Shown here in pieces: positions 59,225-64,000 of a stretch of DNA of 64,000 nucleotides (positions are counted from its first letter, which is position 1; each line of letters opens with the position of its first letter). The stretch covers positions 1-64,000 of the forward strand of contig QCGP01000007.1 in assembly GCA_003279845.1 (NCBI GenBank). Direction: 5' to 3'. The translations under genes were made by a program, and so were the position numbers. The notes under the pieces were generated by a model. It was not told the origin of the DNA. It worked only from the letters and a program-made list of their open reading frames with translations, and searched no databases. Source of the stretch: Prochlorococcus sp. AG-388-F11 (GTDB taxonomy: Bacteria > Cyanobacteriota > Cyanobacteriia > PCC-6307 > Cyanobiaceae).

Positions 59225-60239
59225 AAATTTAAATAAACTACTAAATTATTCCTTATTAAAAATTTCATTAATACCGATAATGCTATGGATAATTTCTTCA
59301 TTAGTTTTTATTTTATTGAGAGTTGCTCCTGGCGATCCTGTCGATGCCATACTTGGGTCTGGTGCAGATGAGGTTTCAAGAGAATTTCTAAGAAATAAAT
59401 TGGGGCTAAATGAACCTTTGATAAGTCAATATTTTTCATATATTAAAAATATATTGCGCTTAGATTTTGGCCAATCTCTTAGTACCCAGGAGCCAGTCTT
59501 AAATATTATTATTAAGTCATTGCCTGCTAGTCTTGAGCTTGGATTTTTTTCAATATTAAGTGCCACACTAATAGGATTCCCATTAGGATTAATTGGCTTA
59601 AGAAATATAGGTAAAAAGACTGATTATATTGCGAGAATATTAGGAATTGCTACATATGCGATCCCTCCTTTTTGGGGTGCAATGTTAGCGCAATTATTAT
59701 TTTCTGTATTCTTTAATATTTCTCCAATTGGAGGTAGATTTCCAATATTTCAGCAACAACCTCAAATTACAGGTTTTCTAGTTTTAGATAGTATTCTTTC
59801 AAATAATATTATTGCTTTGAAAGATAGTCTTTATCATCTCGCACTTCCTTCGATTACCCTTGGCTTTTTATTAAGTGGTATATTCAGCCGCTCATTAAGA
59901 GTAAATCTGGATAAGACATTAAAAAGTGATTATGTAAATGCTGCTATATGTAGAGGAATATCAAGGAAAAAAATATTTTTAAACCATGCATTGCCTAATG
60001 CTCTTTTGCCAATTGTCACTATTTCTGGCTTAACTATGGCCTCATTAGCAGGAGGTGCATTATTGTTCGAGGTAACTTTTTCATGGCCAGGTATAGCTTT
60101 AAGATTACATGAAGCTATTTCTCAAAGAGACTATACCTTGGTTCAAGGAATTGTAATTTTTACATCTATGCTCATAGTTTCTTTAAATCTCTTCGTGGAT
60201 ATTTTAATAGCATATTTAGATCCACGAATAGAATACTAA
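59214..60239 (+). CDS. ABC transporter permease, DppB type
   Basis: This is an inner-membrane permease of the peptide/nickel family with about six helices. The N-terminal RVAPGDPVDAILG and the coupling EAA loop (AAICRGISRKKIFLNHALPN) are clear. The length of 341 residues fits DppB. A DppC-type second permease and the two DppD/F ATPases normally follow in the same operon, but the next gene is on the opposite strand. The stop shares CTAA with the convergent hydrolase gene. Confidence 0.92.
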   Translation: MMSRNLNKLLNYSLLKISLIPIMLWIISSLVFILLRVAPGDPVDAILGSGADEVSREFLRNKLGLNEPLISQYFSYIKNILRLDFGQSLSTQEPVLNIIIKSLPASLELGFFSILSATLIGFPLGLIGLRNIGKKTDYIARILGIATYAIPPFWGAMLAQLLFSVFFNISPIGGRFPIFQQQPQITGFLVLDSILSNNIIALKDSLYHLALPSITLGFLLSGIFSRSLRVNLDKTLKSDYVNAAICRGISRKKIFLNHALPNALLPIVTISGLTMASLAGGALLFEVTFSWPGIALRLHEAISQRDYTLVQGIVIFTSMLIVSLNLFVDILIAYLDPRIEY

Positions 60240-61786
60240 TTTTCGGAAATTTCTTTTATTGTTTCAAGATCAAGAAGATGGAAATCAAGTCCTAAATCTC
60301 TTTGATTTTTAACTACTGTAGGGATCTTTTGGTCTTTAATATTTTTTAAAAATTCAACTATAAATTTCGAAGCTAAATCTTGTACTAATATTGGCTCTGA
60401 ACCAATAAAAGTCTCACTTATTTTGAAGACGTCATTATTTTCACCATAGCTTTTATTAATTCTTATTGGAGAGAAATGACTTGCCCCTTCAATAATTAGA
60501 AATCTATTTGATGGATTATTTAAAGCTGAAAAAACTCTAAATTGTTCATTAATTAATGGTGTAATAAGGTCATAAGTACCACCTATTAGAAGTGTTGGTG
60601 TTTTAATGCCTGTACTATTTTCTTTTGGCCATACTAAACTGCCAAATGAATTAAAACCTATAATCGCACTGGCCTTATTAGAGTTGTTTTTCTTAGGGAA
60701 TGGTATTTCGGTCAACTGACATTGAAGTAATTTAGATAAATTTGTTACCGCAAAGTCTTTTAATGCTGAATCACATTTGTCCTCAAGTTGATCAGTAGGT
60801 TTATTGCCTTCATGTAAAAGTGCGATTAAAGCACCAAGTGAATGCCCCATTAAAATATAAGAATCATTAGGCAAACCAAATTCTCCATTTTCATGAGATT
60901 TTAATACGGCATTTAAATCTTTAATTCTATATAAGAAAAAGTCGACACTTCCTGGTATTGTTTCCTTACCTTCGAGTACTTCTATAAATGACTCCAAATT
61001 ACTTCCTCTATGATCTATGAATAATATTGGCCAACCTCGTTTAGCCAATTCGTTGCCTATCCATTTGAAATTATTAATTTCGCCTCCAAGTCCTGGCATG
61101 AAAATTATCAGTTCTTTATCTTCATTTGTTTTATTGCTTTTCCATATTTCAATTTCAAAAGGTTTCACTCGGTGGGGAGCATAAATTTTTTTATCAATTT
61201 TTATTAGATCATGATTTGATTTTTTTTCAGTATTTTTGAAGGCATTTTGATTCGTTCTTTCAAGTTTATTTAATCTGGATAAAAGTTCTTGTTGCATTGA
61301 TAATTCATTTTTCCAAGATGAAATTATTAAAATTAAATTATCAATATCAAGTGAAATTTCCCTTGATGGTAATGCCTTTATGATTTCTAAAGTTGAAACT
61401 TCTTTTTTTTGTTCTAATAATTTTTCTATAGTGTTATAAATTTCTGTTCCATTATTGTCATTTGGAACTTTAATGCTTTTGCTTAATTCTGTAAGAATTT
61501 TACGCCCTATCCAACTTCTTAATATTTCTCTATTTAATCCCTCTTCCTTGAAAACTGGAAATTCTAAAAATTTTGATAATTCAAAAACTCTTATTAATCC
61601 ATTATTTTTTAACCAATCTATTAATTCTGTTGAATCATCTTTGTATTTTTCTAATTTTGATAATTGTTCTATAGTAAGAGGGATTTCCATCTCTTCAAAT
61701 TTAATATTTATCTTTTCAGCAGCCTTTAAACCATTATTAAAAAATAAACCACAAAAACTAAAAAAAATTATAAAAATGTATTTCAC
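60236..61786 (-). CDS. Exported alpha/beta hydrolase with DUF1400-like N-terminus
   Basis: This 516-residue protein has a signal sequence (likely cut near LKAAE, about 22). A helical N-terminal region (about 25-185) follows, resembling the cyanobacterial DUF1400 domain, and then an alpha/beta-hydrolase domain. The latter has FMPGLGGEINNF, DHRGSNLESF, the nucleophile elbow GHSLGA (Ser316), and a late GASHFSP histidine. Proteins of this kind are annotated as predicted dienelactone hydrolase or lipase in cyanobacteria, with no proven substrate. Its start is only two bases from the divergent MFS gene. Confidence 0.85.
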   Translation of the reverse strand: MKYIFIIFFSFCGLFFNNGLKAAEKINIKFEEMEIPLTIEQLSKLEKYKDDSTELIDWLKNNGLIRVFELSKFLEFPVFKEEGLNREILRSWIGRKILTELSKSIKVPNDNNGTEIYNTIEKLLEQKKEVSTLEIIKALPSREISLDIDNLILIISSWKNELSMQQELLSRLNKLERTNQNAFKNTEKKSNHDLIKIDKKIYAPHRVKPFEIEIWKSNKTNEDKELIIFMPGLGGEINNFKWIGNELAKRGWPILFIDHRGSNLESFIEVLEGKETIPGSVDFFLYRIKDLNAVLKSHENGEFGLPNDSYILMGHSLGALIALLHEGNKPTDQLEDKCDSALKDFAVTNLSKLLQCQLTEIPFPKKNNSNKASAIIGFNSFGSLVWPKENSTGIKTPTLLIGGTYDLITPLINEQFRVFSALNNPSNRFLIIEGASHFSPIRINKSYGENNDVFKISETFIGSEPILVQDLASKFIVEFLKNIKDQKIPTVVKNQRDLGLDFHLLDLETIKEISEN

Positions 61787-61788
61787 TT

Positions 61789-63018
61789 GTGATTAGTCTA
61801 AATAATTTACAAATTAGCAAAAATTGGTGGATTCAATTTCCATATCATTTGAGGTTAATAACCAAGATAAGATTTTACGCTGCATTTGGAGCAGGAGGAG
61901 TTATTTATTTAACATCACTTATTTTTAATAACATAGGATTATCGGCAACAGATATTGGCTTGGGGTTTACCATTTCAGCAATAATTGGAACCGTAACAAG
62001 ACTCTTTACAGGTAATTATCTTAATAAAATAGGGAAAATACAATTTCCAATAGTTACTTCTTCAATACTAAGTATTGTCGCTAGTTTATGCCTCATTTTT
62101 TCAAAAGATACCTTTTTGTACATAATTGGACAATCATTTGTTGGGGCTGCTGCAGGAATATATTGGCCTGCTGCTGAGTTTGGGGTGCCCTATTTCTGCC
62201 ATCCTATTGAAACACGCAAAGCTTATGCTCTTGTTAGAAGTTCGGAGGCTTTAGGAATATTTCTAGGAGTATTCTTAGGGGGTTATATGACAAATTTTTT
62301 GTATTCTAAATCAATATTTATTAATGATATTTTTTGCATGTTAGTTATCACATATTTAATATCTAGAAATAGTTCTTCTATTAAAAGAAATTTAGAAAAT
62401 TTCCAAAAAAAATTAGTTGATCCAACTAATCAGGCACAATTGAAATGGAATAAAAATTCAACAATAATAGTTTTATCTATTTTATTGATAACTACCTCTT
62501 TAGCTTTGATTCAAGTAACTTTGCCTCTTGATCTTGTTAAAGGTGGAGTATATCGGAATGCATTAAGCAAAGAAATTATTAGTCTTATAATTTCTGTTCA
62601 GTTAATTTTATTGTTGTTTTTACAATGGCCTGTAGGTTCTTGGATATCTAAGAAAGAAAGATTATTTGGCTTGAAATTTAGTTTAATAAATTTCTCTTTC
62701 GCTTCATTTTTATTATTTATTTCTAGTTATTTAAATATCCCAGCTTTTTATTTAATTTCTTTTTCATTAATTTTAGTAAGTTTAGGGACTGCTTCATTTC
62801 TTCCAACATCAACAGATATCGTTTTCAGAATAGCTCCTTCAAATAAAAAAGGTTTTGCACTTGCTCTTCTATCACAATGTTTCGCTATGGGTTATTTTTT
62901 TGGACCATTTATTTCAGGACGCATATTAGATCTATTTGGTTATGCTTCAATAATCTGGCTTTCAATTTCATGTTGTTGTTTTATTGTATTTGCAGTTTTA
63001 TTTAAGAGATTATTTTAA
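61789..63018 (+). CDS. Major facilitator superfamily transporter
   Basis: This is a 409-residue membrane protein with about twelve helices and an MFS-like loop after helix 2 (GNYLNKIGKIQFP). Helices are clear at about 27-47, 54-75, 86-105 and in the C-terminal half from about 220. The substrate is unknown. The GTG start at 61789 is two bases from the start of the divergent hydrolase gene. A TTG in the same frame at 61849 is another possible start that would keep all helices. The stop shares TTAA with the next, convergent gene. Confidence 0.85.
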   Translation: MISLNNLQISKNWWIQFPYHLRLITKIRFYAAFGAGGVIYLTSLIFNNIGLSATDIGLGFTISAIIGTVTRLFTGNYLNKIGKIQFPIVTSSILSIVASLCLIFSKDTFLYIIGQSFVGAAAGIYWPAAEFGVPYFCHPIETRKAYALVRSSEALGIFLGVFLGGYMTNFLYSKSIFINDIFCMLVITYLISRNSSSIKRNLENFQKKLVDPTNQAQLKWNKNSTIIVLSILLITTSLALIQVTLPLDLVKGGVYRNALSKEIISLIISVQLILLLFLQWPVGSWISKKERLFGLKFSLINFSFASFLLFISSYLNIPAFYLISFSLILVSLGTASFLPTSTDIVFRIAPSNKKGFALALLSQCFAMGYFFGPFISGRILDLFGYASIIWLSISCCCFIVFAVLFKRLF

Positions 63019-63386
63019 TTAATCTTTTCTAATTCAATAATTCTTCTCTCTCTTAGAAATAAGAAAAAAGGTGCAGAGAATGCGAAGGCTATAAGAAAAG
63101 TTCCAATGTATACAACCCACATATTCTTTATGTTTAGTTTTTTTGATTCATTTACTATCCATATAAAAATAGCGCTTGCACCTACTAATAAGTCTCTAGA
63201 AATTGACTGCGCTGCAGGGTTCGCATTCGCTAAAGAAATGAAGTTATTTATATCAAAGTTGTTTCCATATTCCCTAGCAAATTCGAAATTTGCCATCATT
63301 GGCAGGACAGCACCCAAAATTGATAGAAAAAGGTAAAGATAAGATAGTATCTGTTTATTATCTTTTAAAATGTTAAATGAATTCAC
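63015..63386 (-). CDS. DUF2834-family membrane protein
   Basis: This is a 123-residue protein with three likely membrane helices (about 14-32, 66-82 and 88-110). The pattern of an early LYLFLSILGAVLPMM, a central SRDLLVGASAIFIW and a final FLFLRERRI is that of DUF2834, which has no known function. It is convergent with the MFS gene, with overlapping stops, and is divergent from the PfkB-type gene across 41 bases. Confidence 0.78.
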   Translation of the reverse strand: MNSFNILKDNKQILSYLYLFLSILGAVLPMMANFEFAREYGNNFDINNFISLANANPAAQSISRDLLVGASAIFIWIVNESKKLNIKNMWVVYIGTFLIAFAFSAPFFLFLRERRIIELEKIN

Positions 63387-63427
63387 TTGTCAAAAATATT
63401 TCTTCTAATAATAGTATTTAAAAGCTT

Positions 63428-64000
63428 ATGGTTGTTGAAAAGAATAAAAAAGTTGAAGACTATAAATTTAAAAAAGGAAATTTAAAATTTGCTGTTGTTG
63501 GTCATGTTGAGTGGATAAATTTCTTAAAGGTTGATCAATTACCAAAACCAGGAGTCATTTCTCATTCTGAAGGTTCCCTTGAGTCTCCAGCTGGTGGGGG
63601 CTCAATTATTTCGAAAATACTTTCTGATTTAACTTTAAATCAAATTCATTTTTTTACGTCATTAGGTAATGATGATTATGGAGATAAGTGTTTCAAGATT
63701 CTCTCAAATATGGGAATTAAGTTGCATGTAGCTTGGCGTGATAAACCAACTAGAAGAGGATTTAGTTTAATTGACTCTCAAGGTGAAAGAGCAATTACAG
63801 TTATTGGAGAAAGGTTGGCTCCAACTCATAAAGACAATTTGGAATGGAACATTTTAAAAAAAATGGACGGAATTTTTATTACTGCATCAGATTCAGAGAT
63901 TTTTAAAATGGCTAGATCAGCCTCAATACTTTGTACAACACCCAGGGTAGGATTAAATACAATTAATAAATCAAATGTTCTTTTAGATGGATTAATAGGC
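63428..64000 (+). CDS. PfkB-family carbohydrate kinase (partial, 3' end outside window)
   Basis: The first 191 residues of a ribokinase-like sugar or nucleoside kinase are present, and the frame is open to the window end. The N-terminal VVGHVEWINFLKVDQLPKPG, the SPAGGGSIISKIL segment and FTSLGNDDYGDKCFKIL match the PfkB fold. The catalytic DTTGAGD-type motif would lie beyond the window. The substrate cannot be set from this part. The ATG at 63428 is the first in frame. Confidence 0.88.
   Translation, partial: MVVEKNKKVEDYKFKKGNLKFAVVGHVEWINFLKVDQLPKPGVISHSEGSLESPAGGGSIISKILSDLTLNQIHFFTSLGNDDYGDKCFKILSNMGIKLHVAWRDKPTRRGFSLIDSQGERAITVIGERLAPTHKDNLEWNILKKMDGIFITASDSEIFKMARSASILCTTPRVGLNTINKSNVLLDGLIG

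Overview
The window is a gene-dense, AT-rich (roughly one-third GC) chromosomal segment of a marine picocyanobacterium. It is most likely a high-light Prochlorococcus. The evidence is a psbP/CyanoP lipoprotein gene, petG, cytM, petH, chlI, a lycopene cyclase, sasA, the zwf-opcA pair, very short intergenic gaps, and the Yfr1 small RNA between an IMP dehydrogenase-family gene and trxA, which is its known place in Prochlorococcus. About 62 protein genes, one tRNA and one small RNA are supported. I see no insertion sequence, prophage, CRISPR array or other clear mobile element. No gene-free stretch exceeds 300 bases; the longest is 254 bp, between malQ and prs.

Layout. 1-8.2 kb (+): the end of recB, recD, a DEAD-box RNA helicase, a small cysteine-bearing secreted protein and an ABC exporter. 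8.2-10.4 kb: psbP (-), then recR and lipA (+). 10.4-16 kb (-): a compact run lysA-cdaA-uppS-bioB-trhO-unknown, joining diaminopimelate/lysine, c-di-AMP, undecaprenyl phosphate and biotin. 16-21.2 kb (+): rimI, clpC, a glycerol-dehydrogenase-like gene and an alpha/beta hydrolase. 21.2-27.4 kb: cdsA and a PLP decarboxylase (-), an ABC1/UbiB kinase and a membrane HTH protein (+), malQ (-). 27.6-31.6 kb: prs, two poorly known proteins, the clock kinase sasA, tRNA-Glu and a START-like protein.

31.7-37.2 kb (+): petH, zwf, opcA and cobB. This block holds the two main NADPH-making steps, FNR in the light and G6PDH/OpcA in the dark. 37.2-39.5 kb (-): a DUF212 protein, GGPP synthase and folD. 39.6-46.2 kb: a 7TM-HD phosphohydrolase (+), a small membrane protein and leuA (-), a GH57 branching enzyme (+) and lycopene cyclase (-). 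46.2-53.3 kb: gyrA (-), guaB3, yfr1, trxA, hisH and rsmD (+), petG (-, overlapping rsmD), cytM and a TrmH-family methyltransferase (+). 53.4-57.7 kb (+): chlI, ruvC, 5-FTHF cyclo-ligase, sufE, homoserine dehydrogenase and a small unknown. 57.7-64 kb: a peptide-type ABC binding protein and permease (+), a DUF1400-type hydrolase (-), an MFS transporter (+), a DUF2834 protein (-) and a truncated PfkB kinase (+).

Most genes are housekeeping or photosynthesis genes in ordinary streamlined arrangement. The points that deserve a second look are the Yfr1 locus, the presence of both a c-di-AMP synthase and a candidate c-di-AMP hydrolase, an FNR whose N-terminus is a hydrophobic segment instead of a CpcD domain, a half-complete ABC importer, a hairpin with an overlapping leader ORF at the helicase start, and several shared stop codons at convergent gene ends. 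I did not find a convincing wholly new system.
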